Assembly (NCBI GenBank): GCA_902478455.1
Contig: CABSLJ010000052.1
Location: 1 to 14,367 of the forward strand
DNA: 14,367 nt
From: an uncultured Oscillospiraceae bacterium
GTDB lineage: Bacteria > Bacillota > Clostridia > Oscillospirales > Acutalibacteraceae
Reading direction: 5' to 3'
The notes under the pieces: model-generated
What the model was told of the DNA's origin: nothing
The model's input: the letters and a program-made list of their open reading frames with translations, nothing else
Database searches by the model: none
Made by a program: the position numbers and the translations under genes
Part shown: in pieces, positions 6,064 to 12,653 of the stretch
Layout: every line of letters starts with the position of its first letter
Position numbering within the stretch: position 1 is the stretch's first letter

Positions 6064-8442
6064 TCAGACGGCGCGCGGCGTGATCAGCTTTTTGCGCAGG
6101 ATGTGGGACTGGATGTTGACCAGATCGGTGATGTTGACCTTGCCATCCCCGTTGATATCCCCGGCAAGCTGTTCCGTGGCGGTGAGCGTCTTCTTTTTGA
6201 GGATCACCGACTGGACGTTGACCAGGTCGGTGATGTTGGCGAGTCCGTCGCCGGTGATGTCTCCGGTGACAATGGCGGTCAGCGTCTGCACCGTTTTGCC
6301 GTCATACACCAGGCGGACGGTCATGCCGGTGCCGATGTAGCCCGACGTCACCTGCGAAGAACCCTTGTAAACCTGGATGGTTCCGCCGGAAGCCGAAAGC
6401 TTGGCTTTAAAGTCGGCCACCGCGGTGCCGGTCGGAATTTTGCTGATCCGGTTGCTCTGGGTGTTGACCGAGTAGACGGAGCTTGTAATCGAGCGTGGGG
6501 CGACCGATACCTGGAAGGTGGTCGTCTTGCCCGAATAGGTTACCGTTAAAGTCTGGGCGCCGGTCTTGTCCTTGTTGTAACCGGTGACCATGGAGGCCGT
6601 CAGCGTCACGGTCTGCGTGGTTCCGTCGTTGTAGGCGGCGGTGATCCTGCCTCCGCTTACATCAAGGTTTTCGCCCACCGAATAGCTCAGCTTGGAGGGA
6701 TAGGAACTCAGGGTGATTCCCGTCACGGCGCGGGCCGCGACCGTCACCTGGAAGGCGGCCGTCTTGCCCGAGTAGGTGATTGTCACCGTCTGCGTCCCCG
6801 TCTTGTTTTTGTCATAGCCCGAAACCATGGCGCTGGTCACGGAGATTTCCTCGGCGGTCCCGTTTGAATAGCTGACGCGGAGCTTCGCCCCGCTCAGGTC
6901 AAGCTCCTGACCGACGACATAGCTCGTCTTGCCGGGCTTGGACACGAGCGCAATTTCCGTCACCTCTCTGGCCTTGACCGTAACGGTGATGCGCGGCAGA
7001 ATTTCATCGACGATCCGATAGCCGGACGGCATGGATTCAAAGATCGGGCGGAAGCGGTAGACGCCGGCGCGCGATGCGTTGAAGCCGGTTTCGCATTCCC
7101 AGCCCTTGACCGTCAGGGAGACGTTGCCTCCGGCGGCCGTGCCGGTCAGGGCGACGCCCGCGGGCATGGAAGGCAGAGCCTCTCCCTCCGTGATGGTATG
7201 GGAGGCGCTCAGATTGCGGCTGAGGGCGGTGACAGCCTTCTGCGGCGCCAGCGCCGCCTGCGCCTTGGGGGAAGGATTGAACTGCGGCTCGCCCAGCGCA
7301 TCAAAGCCCAGCAGCCAGATCGCGCCGTCCTTGCGCTGCAGATAGGCGGTCTGGTAGACGCCCGAGCCGGCGAAAACGGCGGATACGTCCGAAATACCGT
7401 CGACCGCGGCGGGCGACAGGATTCTTGCATAGGCCTCCGAAGCCGAGGAGGGGTCCTTTTCTCCCCACTGATACAGCGCGCCGGCCGAAGTGACGGCGTA
7501 GACCTTCCCGCCGGTCGCGGCGACAGCGGTCACGCCGCTGAGGCCCGGAACCTTTTGGGGCAGCGAGGAGCAGTGACAGTCGGCGCTTTCAAAGTGCTGA
7601 TCGTAGGAAACGTCACAGTAGCTGCCGTCTCCCAGCCGTCCGGAGGCGTTGTTGCCCCAGGCGTAAACCGCGCCGTTCGATCCCAGCGCCACGCCCGGCG
7701 CGATATCCGCAATCCCGGTCAAAAAGCCTTTTCCGGTTTCATTTTTTAACTGCACGGGCGTTTTGGAGCAGGTGCAGGAGGAGGATTTATAATGCTGGTC
7801 CTCAGGAACGGCGCAGGAGGAGCCGATGCCGAGCTGACCGTCGACATTGCTGCCGAAGCTCCACACAGTCCCGTCCTCCTTGAGGATCAGTCCGCCGTCC
7901 GACCCGTTCGCGACAATTTTCTCCGCGCCCGTCACAGAAAACAGGGTGACCGGCTCGGCGCCTTCGGTGTCCCGGTCGAGCGTGCGCACATTGTATTGCC
8001 CCTGGCTCCCTGTGGCAACCAGGTAGTAGTCGCCCGAAGCGTCCGCCACATTGGAGAGGTTCTGAACCTGCTGCGCCTCGCAGGAGAAGGAATCGTCCAA
8101 TACGCCGTCCCAAATCCAAACGGTGCCGTCCGATTTGAGGGCGCGGTTCTCATCGATCAATTTGACCGCGCCCGTCAGGCCGGAAACCGGGCTTTTGAGG
8201 GTCTCCCCCGTGTCCGGATGCCGCCTCCAAAGCTCGACCGAACCGTCGTTAAACAGGATGGCCGCCCCTTCATCGCCAAAGGGGACCATCTGCCGGACGG
8301 AAATCTCCGTCCCGGAAAAAGCGTACGCGGCCGCCTGCTCGCCGTTGAGCTGCGCCGAAATATTGGCCAGCGGCAGCAGCGCAGCCAGGACGGCGAGGCA
8401 CAGCAGCAGCCCGAGGATTCGTTTTGTCAGCAGCTTTTTCAT
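6064..8442 (-). CDS. Secreted RCC1-repeat / Big_3 / dockerin protein
   Basis: 792 residues from ATG 8442, the codon that gives a clean signal peptide (MKKLLTKRILGLLLCL...); an open frame runs on to 8580 but encodes an Arg-rich stretch unlike a secretion signal. The ribosome binding site is weak (GGGGGAG, 13 bases away). Residues about 50-420 are RCC1-type beta-propeller repeats (DGTVWSFGSNVDGQLG; GAVYAWGNNASGRLGDG). Two blades carry an inserted Cys/His motif (see findings). Two Big_3 Ig domains follow (about 490-570, 570-648), each with a SGYDK- or TGYNK-like turn, then a linker domain (650-725) often seen before dockerins. The C-terminus is a type I dockerin: calcium loops start at D728 (DITGDGLANITD, T at position 3 atypical) and D762 (DINGDGKVNITD, canonical), each followed by a LVN(V/I)QS helix. 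RCC1 propellers bind proteins or ligands; the target here is unknown. First gene of the operon. Confidence 0.88.
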   Translation of the reverse strand: MKKLLTKRILGLLLCLAVLAALLPLANISAQLNGEQAAAYAFSGTEISVRQMVPFGDEGAAILFNDGSVELWRRHPDTGETLKSPVSGLTGAVKLIDENRALKSDGTVWIWDGVLDDSFSCEAQQVQNLSNVADASGDYYLVATGSQGQYNVRTLDRDTEGAEPVTLFSVTGAEKIVANGSDGGLILKEDGTVWSFGSNVDGQLGIGSSCAVPEDQHYKSSSCTCSKTPVQLKNETGKGFLTGIADIAPGVALGSNGAVYAWGNNASGRLGDGSYCDVSYDQHFESADCHCSSLPQKVPGLSGVTAVAATGGKVYAVTSAGALYQWGEKDPSSASEAYARILSPAAVDGISDVSAVFAGSGVYQTAYLQRKDGAIWLLGFDALGEPQFNPSPKAQAALAPQKAVTALSRNLSASHTITEGEALPSMPAGVALTGTAAGGNVSLTVKGWECETGFNASRAGVYRFRPIFESMPSGYRIVDEILPRITVTVKAREVTEIALVSKPGKTSYVVGQELDLSGAKLRVSYSNGTAEEISVTSAMVSGYDKNKTGTQTVTITYSGKTAAFQVTVAARAVTGITLSSYPSKLSYSVGENLDVSGGRITAAYNDGTTQTVTLTASMVTGYNKDKTGAQTLTVTYSGKTTTFQVSVAPRSITSSVYSVNTQSNRISKIPTGTAVADFKAKLSASGGTIQVYKGSSQVTSGYIGTGMTVRLVYDGKTVQTLTAIVTGDITGDGLANITDLVNVQSVILKKKTLTATEQLAGDINGDGKVNITDLVNIQSHILRKKLITPRAV

Positions 8443-8584
8443 AGCATCATTTCCGCTCCCCCAATGGTAGTGAAAGTCCCCGAACGCAGCCGGGGAAGCC
8501 CGCGCCGGGCGGCGGCGCAGGGCGTATCTGCAAGCTCTTTCCGCCGGCTTGCGGCAGACGGTCGAAAAGAGAGATTCCAAGCTA
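8443..8584 (-). other. Long structured 5' leader of the surface-protein operon
   Basis: About 140 bases separate the predicted transcription start (near 8584) from the ATG at 8442. The leader can fold a GC-rich stem (8498-8506 with 8514-8523, one bulged base) and a small CCCCG/CGGGG hairpin (8478-8482 with 8491-8495). I compared it by eye with c-di-GMP, c-di-AMP, SAM and ZTP riboswitch cores and found no convincing match. It may affect translation of the weakly primed first gene; this is inference. Confidence 0.35.
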
Positions 8585-8590
8585 TTTTAC

Positions 8591-8619
8591 ATTATATCCT
8601 GTCGAAGACGCAAATGCAA
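8591..8619 (-). promoter_or_regulatory. Sigma-A promoter of the surface-protein operon
   Basis: On the minus strand TTGCAT (8614-8619) and TATAAT (8591-8596) are separated by exactly 17 bases. The -10 box is perfect and the -35 box matches four of six positions. Predicted start is near 8584. Confidence 0.75.
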
Positions 8620-8632
8620 CCGGTCGGCCCGG

Positions 8633-8662
8633 ATTACATAATTTAGTTACAATTTTATTACA
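8633..8662 (-). promoter_or_regulatory. WalR-like direct repeat upstream of the operon promoter
   Basis: Read on the minus strand, TGTAAT (8657-8662), five bases, TGTAAC (8646-8651) fits the published WalR/YycF consensus TGTWAH-N5-TGTWAH at every defined position. A third half-site TGTAAT (8633-8638) follows after seven bases. The main pair is centred about 70 bases before the predicted start, a position suited to activation. The region is AT-rich, so chance similarity is possible. WalR governs wall hydrolases, and the operon encodes one. Confidence 0.5.
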
Positions 8663-8762
8663 TGTTTTTCTCTGCAAACTTCCGCTGCTGAAAAAAATCA
8701 CTTTTGCTGTAAAAAAAGGCGGAAAAAGGGATTTTTAAAATACTTTTTGTAATATTTCGATC

Positions 8763-10058
8763 TTATATAACAAATCTTCCCGATTCCGCCCCAACAGTCA
8801 GGCGGGGAAGGAACCGACGCAAAAAGACCCGGACGCCGGATTCCCCAGCTCCCGGGTTTGCATTTTGCCGTTTTTCCTTCCGAGCCGCGCTTCTTTGCGC
8901 AATGGCCTCGCGGAAATAGCGCAGCATGGTTTCACATACCGCCGTTTTGTCGTACCGCTGGGCGACCGAATACATATACGCTCTGTTGTATTCTGTCAAA
9001 TGTTGACGAACCGTAGCAATCGCCCGCGCCATATCGGCGGGGTCTCCCACACTGCACAGCGCGCCGCAGCCCTCGTCGAGATATTCCTCCGGTCCGCCGC
9101 ATCGGGTGGAGATAACGGGAAGCCCGGCGGCGAGCGCCTCGATGCCCGGGATGCCGAAGGTCTCGACGTCGCTGCCGATGACGACGGCGTCCGATTGGCT
9201 CAGGATGCGGGCAATCTCCTCGCGGGATTTCTGTCCCGGAAAGGAGACGATCCCCCGGAGTCCCAGCTCGTCGCGGATGCGCAGATAATCGGCCCTGTAG
9301 TAGCCGTCCCCGATGACGCACAGGCGGACGTCCTCCATCCCCCGCTCCTCGCGCAGCAGCTTGACGGCGCGCATGATGTCGTCGATCTTTTTGCCCTCCC
9401 GCAGACCGGAGACGTTGACCAGACGGAATTCGCCGTCGGTCCGCTCAGGATGCGGCAGGCGGAAGCGGGAGCAGTCGATCATATCGGGAATAATGCCGCA
9501 CTGGGTTCTTCCCTCGGGCATGCTGCGGCGCATCATTTCGCTGACCACCGTAAAGCAATCCGCCTTTTCCAGCACCAGACGACCGTATTTCTCCCCGTCC
9601 TCCCCTTCAAAGAAGCGGCGGAAGTAACTTGCGTGCTCGGTCAGGACGACGGGGATGCCGGTTTCCTCGCTCAGGCGGACGCAGGCGTATCCGGCCGGCA
9701 GGGAAACGTGGGCGTGGATGACGTCCGGACGTCCGAACTGCTTCTCAAACCGGCGGTAGGCCGACTTGAGCGCACGGACATAATGCTCCATATTGGCATC
9801 AAAGCTGATGGTGGCGAGGTTCAGCATACGCTTGCGCGTCACGGTGAAACCCTGCTCCTGTTCGGTGACCAGCTTGGGAAGGGTCAGGTAATGCAGCGGG
9901 CGCTGGAGTCTGCGGCGCTCGATGAACAGCAGATGGACCTCCACATCCTCCCGCTCGGCCAGGGCCTGGGTCTGCTGGCGGTGGTACACGCCGCCGATGG
10001 CATCCTCCGGCATGGGATACCAGGTGGGAACGACCAGGACTTTCAAACGGTCCCCCAT
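8763..10058 (-). CDS. Glycosyltransferase family 4 protein
   Basis: 431 residues. The layout is GT-B: an N-terminal Rossmann half beginning KVLVVPTWYPM with the acceptor-side loop GGVYHRQQ, and a C-terminal half with NVSGLREGKKIDDIMRA, VIGDG and the retaining-GT E-x7-E motif ETFGIPGIE (around residues 298-306) followed by ALAAGLPVIST. It transfers a sugar from a nucleotide-sugar to an unknown acceptor at the inner face of the membrane, probably for capsule, teichoic acid, exopolysaccharide or glycolipid. No TM helix is seen. The final 50 residues are basic and poorly conserved in character. The ATG at 10058 has AAGGAGC (10067-10073) at 8 bases. It lies 81 bases after the cyclase-family gene and probably shares its transcript. 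No clear terminator follows; the next 140 bases hold only T-rich tracts. Confidence 0.87.
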   Translation of the reverse strand: MGDRLKVLVVPTWYPMPEDAIGGVYHRQQTQALAEREDVEVHLLFIERRRLQRPLHYLTLPKLVTEQEQGFTVTRKRMLNLATISFDANMEHYVRALKSAYRRFEKQFGRPDVIHAHVSLPAGYACVRLSEETGIPVVLTEHASYFRRFFEGEDGEKYGRLVLEKADCFTVVSEMMRRSMPEGRTQCGIIPDMIDCSRFRLPHPERTDGEFRLVNVSGLREGKKIDDIMRAVKLLREERGMEDVRLCVIGDGYYRADYLRIRDELGLRGIVSFPGQKSREEIARILSQSDAVVIGSDVETFGIPGIEALAAGLPVISTRCGGPEEYLDEGCGALCSVGDPADMARAIATVRQHLTEYNRAYMYSVAQRYDKTAVCETMLRYFREAIAQRSAARKEKRQNANPGAGESGVRVFLRRFLPRLTVGAESGRFVI

Positions 10059-10139
10059 TGGAACACGCTCCTTTTATGAATAGAGTCGGGTTTGGCAGGC
10101 GCTCTCTTTCCCTGCGCACAGACGGAAAGCCGACCTCCG

Positions 10140-10721
10140 TCACACTTCCCCCAGCAGGACGGCGCGCACCGGCGCGCCGTCTAGCCCTGCAAGCTTTAAG
10201 GGAAAGGCGGCCAGGGTGTATCTTCCGTCCGCCACATGGGAGAGGGAGAGTCCCTCCAGAATGCGCACTCCGGCCGCGAGAAGCTCGGTGTGGACGGCGG
10301 TGCAGTCCTCCTCCAGAGCGACGGTGGGAGCGTCGGTCCCCACGAGGGTCACGCCGCCGTCGGCCAGCGCAAAGGCGGCGCTCGGCAGCAGAAAGGCCCG
10401 CTCCAGCCCGCGGAAAAGAATCCGCTTTTCCACGAGCGGCAAAATGGCGTCGATATCCGCGCCGGTGATAAGGCCGTCGACCGTGACGACCGAGCAGGGG
10501 CCGTAAAAATCGCCGAGCGGCAGGTCGGAAACGCCGACGCCGTCCGCGAGATAATGAAGAGGGGCGTCGACGTGGGTGGCCGCGTGGCTGCAACAGGTAA
10601 GGGCGGTCAGGTTGTATTCGTCCCCCGTCTCCAGACGCCGGATGCGCTCCAGGCGGGATTCAGGGTCGCCCGGATACACCGCGGCGGAAAAGAGTTCGCG
10701 GGAAATGTCGATGATCTGCAT
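10140..10721 (-). CDS. Cyclase-family metal-dependent hydrolase (kynurenine formamidase-like)
   Basis: 193 residues, a compact member of the PF04199 'cyclase' family that includes KynB. The metal-site motif, usually HxGTHxDxPxH, appears as H46-A-A-T-H50-V-D52-A-P-L-H56, with alanine in place of glycine; all metal-ligand candidates are kept. GTDAPTV and the HTELLAAGVRILEGL segment, where a conserved His/Glu pair lies, also match. Family members hydrolyse amides or cyclic compounds with zinc or manganese; no neighbour belongs to tryptophan breakdown, so formamidase activity is not implied. The ATG at 10721 has GGAGG 9 bases upstream. It is likely cytoplasmic, and transcribed with the downstream glycosyltransferase gene for no obvious shared pathway. 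Confidence 0.83.
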   Translation of the reverse strand: MQIIDISRELFSAAVYPGDPESRLERIRRLETGDEYNLTALTCCSHAATHVDAPLHYLADGVGVSDLPLGDFYGPCSVVTVDGLITGADIDAILPLVEKRILFRGLERAFLLPSAAFALADGGVTLVGTDAPTVALEEDCTAVHTELLAAGVRILEGLSLSHVADGRYTLAAFPLKLAGLDGAPVRAVLLGEV

Positions 10722-10838
10722 CTGCCTTCGCCTCCAGAGTCCTTTTTAAGTTGTCTCAAAGGGGGAGCGGTTATACGGAAGCCCCCTCTTTTCCGTTCGA
10801 CCGGCGGACGACCGCAAAATCAATGCGCCGTTTCTTTT

Positions 10839-10867
10839 ATGATAATATGATTTGGACAAAGCCGCAA
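10839..10867 (-). promoter_or_regulatory. Weak promoter candidate for the cyclase-glycosyltransferase pair
   Basis: Minus-strand TTGCGG (10862-10867) and TATCAT (10839-10844) lie 17 bases apart, about 118 bases before the cyclase ATG. The -35 box overlaps one arm of a short CGCAAG-GGG-CTTGCG hairpin. No better pair is seen in this gap. Confidence 0.3.
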
Positions 10868-10979
10868 GGGGCTTGCGCCTCTTTCATCCGTATTCATTTC
10901 ATGCGCCGTCGGCGGCAAAAGAGAGCACGGCCCGGCAGGCTAAAGCGTCCGGGTTCCGCTGGGCCGGTCCAAACCGCGC

Positions 10980-11026
10980 AAAAGGAGTCGGCTCCGCCGG
11001 AAGAAGCTTCTTCCCGGCGGAGCCGA
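10980..11026 (-). terminator. Strong hairpin, possible terminator of the XRE regulator gene
   Basis: TCGGCTCCGCCGG (10988-11000) pairs perfectly with 11014-11026, and the intervening bases AAGAAGCTTCTT are themselves palindromic, so nearly the whole unit is one long hairpin with a single bulged base. On the minus strand it is followed by ACTCCTTTT, a poor T-run. It lies about 108 bases past the regulator stop. The rest of 10722-11133 shows no gene I can support. Confidence 0.5.
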
Positions 11027-11133
11027 AGCGTTTGGCTGGAGATGAGGCGGCAGTTTCCCGCCCCGACCGTTCCTGCCACAAAAATACCTCGAATCCAAAG
11101 GTAATGTAAATCTTCAATACCTTGCGAATGGAG

Positions 11134-11352
11134 TTATAAAATTGTCTCCTCGTCGCTATCCTGCACATGCAGCATAATATCGTTCGGCTGACAGGAAAGC
11201 AGGTTGCAGATTTTGTTGATGGTCACGGTGGTGATATTCTGATTGTGTCTGAGCTTGTGCAGCGTGCGGTAATCGATGCCCATCTTGTTCATTTTGTAGC
11301 CGGAAATGCCGTTTTTCTTGAGGAATTCCCAAAACGGGGTATAGACGATCAC
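11134..11352 (-). CDS. Small XRE-family helix-turn-helix regulator
   Basis: 72 residues from GTG 11352, with AAAAGGAG 9 bases upstream. Almost the whole chain is one Cro/C1-type HTH domain of the HTH_26 kind: FLKKNGISGYKMNKMGI supplies the first helices, DYRTLHKLRHNQN the recognition helix, and TVTINKICNLLSCQPNDIM the closing helices. There is no sensor domain. Such proteins bind DNA as dimers and often repress their own promoter. A perfect 13-base palindrome covers its putative -10 box. It is flanked by terminators and is probably monocistronic. It could be a remnant of a mobile element, but no integrase, toxin or phage gene is nearby. Targets unknown. Confidence 0.88.
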   Translation of the reverse strand: MIVYTPFWEFLKKNGISGYKMNKMGIDYRTLHKLRHNQNITTVTINKICNLLSCQPNDIMLHVQDSDEETIL

Positions 11353-11459
11353 ACCAATCCACTCCTTTTGTGATAGTTTGCTCCTGCCGGCCTTCCTGAC
11401 CGGACGACGGCGGAGCTTGTCAATAGCGTGTACTTAGTGTAACCGTTCTCGGGATTTTT

Positions 11460-11491
11460 ATTATAGTGACTATATACATTACATTTATCAA
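11460..11491 (-). promoter_or_regulatory. Promoter candidate of the XRE regulator with overlapping palindromic operator
   Basis: A perfect minus-strand TATAAT (11460-11465) lies about 108 bases before the GTG. The only -35-like hexamer is TTGATA (11486-11491), 20 bases upstream, which is wide. The palindrome TATAGT-G-ACTATA (11462-11474) overlaps the -10 box and is a plausible operator for autoregulation. Confidence 0.4.
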
Positions 11492-11613
11492 AGAGGTATA
11501 TAAAACGTCGATTTATCGGGAAAAAGCGGTGTGAAAAAACAAAATGAATCAAGCATACGACGCATTTATTCGCTCCCGGTTCAATTGGTGGATTTTTCGC
11601 ACCGTTTCGGAGA

Positions 11614-11654
11614 CAAAAAACGCCCCGCCGGGCAATTTCTACCGACGGGGCGTT
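11614..11654 (-). terminator. Intrinsic terminator after the helicase-loader gene
   Basis: On the minus strand AACGCCCCG (11646-11654) pairs with 11619-11627 and is followed by a run of Ts. It begins only three bases past the stop codon of the DnaC-like gene, so it ends the dnaD-dnaC-like transcript. Confidence 0.88.
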
Positions 11655-11657
11655 GGG

Positions 11658-12653
11658 TCATTTACTTTTCCGGTTCAGGCGTTTTTGCAGGCGGACATCG
11701 CCGCCCAAAAATTCCAGGCGCACATGATTGCCCATAATCCGGGAAACCAGCCGCTCTGAATACTGCTGTTCGAGCTCCTTCGCGGAGAGATTGGTGCTGA
11801 TGATGGTGGGCCTGCCCACCATTATGCGGGAATTGAGGATATTGTAGATGGCGGCGTTGGAAAAGGAGGTGGAAAACTCGGTGCCGAGATCGTCGAGAAT
11901 CAGCAGGTCGCAGCCGATGAGGTGGCGCTCGCTTTCCCCCGCTTCATCCCGCTGGGGGCGGAACCGCTCCTTTTCCAGCTGAGAGACAAGGCTCGGCGTG
12001 GAGCCATAGACGACCCCATAGCCCGCGGCGATGGCTTCACTGGCGATGGCGAGCGAGAGATGCGTCTTGCCGAGCCCCGTGGCCCCCTGCATCAGCAGAC
12101 TGGGAGCAGAGAGGGAAAAGCGCGCCGCATAGCCTCTGCAATAGCGCAGCACGGCCTCCATCTGCCTGCGGGGGGAAAGCTCTCCGCGCACGGGGACGTC
12201 GGAATAATAGTCGAGGGAAAAGCTTTCAAAGGAGGAGAGTTCCAGCGGGGAAAGGGAGCTCAGCCGTTCATAGGCCTCACGTCGCAGCTCCTGCTTCATG
12301 CAAGAGCACATGACGCCGTCGACGTAGCCGGTATCCTCACAGGAGGGACAGGCATAGTGCGGCTCAAGCGCATCCCGGGCCAGTCCGCAGGAGGACAACA
12401 GGCGGGAAAGTTCCTCCTGCTGGGCGAGGTTGCGCTCCTTTAACCTTTGCAGCGCGCCGGAGACATCGCCTCCCCCGAGCACGGCCCGCGCCGCCGCCAC
12501 GGCCGTGGAGGAAAGCTCCCTTTCAATCTCCGCAGCGCGCGGACAGCGGCGGTAAAACTCCGCCCTGCGCTCCTCGGCCTCCCGGCCGGCGCGCAGGCGT
12601 TTTTGCTCAAGCTTGCGGGTCACGGCATCGTATACTTCTTTCTGATATCCCAC
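11658..12653 (-). CDS. DnaC/DnaI-like AAA+ ATPase, putative replicative helicase loader
   Basis: 331 residues. A coiled, charged N-terminus (1-95) is followed by a zinc-binding cluster with C102, C105, C116 and C118 in the pattern CPSCEDTGYVDGVMCSC, typical of clostridial DnaC/DnaI proteins. The AAA+ core has Walker A GATGLGKT (190-197), Walker B LLILDD (250-255) and the sensor strand STNLS. It should load the DnaB helicase ring onto DNA during replication initiation or restart. IstB transposase helpers share the core, but the zinc module, the DnaD partner and the lack of a transposase argue for a chromosomal loader. The start is GTG 12653, overlapping the stop of the DnaD gene by one base (TAGTG), with AGGTGA upstream inside that gene: translational coupling is likely. 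Confidence 0.9.
   Translation of the reverse strand: MGYQKEVYDAVTRKLEQKRLRAGREAEERRAEFYRRCPRAAEIERELSSTAVAAARAVLGGGDVSGALQRLKERNLAQQEELSRLLSSCGLARDALEPHYACPSCEDTGYVDGVMCSCMKQELRREAYERLSSLSPLELSSFESFSLDYYSDVPVRGELSPRRQMEAVLRYCRGYAARFSLSAPSLLMQGATGLGKTHLSLAIASEAIAAGYGVVYGSTPSLVSQLEKERFRPQRDEAGESERHLIGCDLLILDDLGTEFSTSFSNAAIYNILNSRIMVGRPTIISTNLSAKELEQQYSERLVSRIMGNHVRLEFLGGDVRLQKRLNRKSK

Noticed and set aside
1122..8442. Classical cellulosome gene cluster
   Set aside because: No scaffoldin with repeated cohesins, no CBM and no plant-polysaccharide hydrolase; the only enzyme is a lysozyme.
8443..8580. 46-residue N-terminal extension of the dockerin protein
   Set aside because: Arg-rich, not a secretion signal, and starts almost at the predicted transcription start; ATG 8442 gives a normal signal peptide.
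8443..8584. Riboswitch (c-di-GMP, c-di-AMP, ZTP or SAM type) in the operon leader
   Set aside because: A few fragments such as CCGCAAGCC recall c-di-GMP elements, but conserved cores and pairing order are absent.
7792..8646. 284-codon plus-strand open frame opposite the dockerin gene
   Set aside because: Antisense shadow of the RCC1 region; it also runs across the operon promoter and has no recognisable motif.
8690..8762. Terminator after the glycosyltransferase gene
   Set aside because: Several poly-T tracts are present, but no GC stem precedes any of them; I only see AT-rich sequence.
11415..11425. Minus-strand TTGACA upstream of the XRE regulator
   Set aside because: No -10-like hexamer lies 16-19 bases downstream; the sequence there is GC-rich.
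11658..12653. IstB helper of an IS21-type insertion sequence
   Set aside because: Shares the AAA+ core, but there is no IstA transposase or terminal repeat, and the Cys cluster and DnaD partner fit a replication loader.
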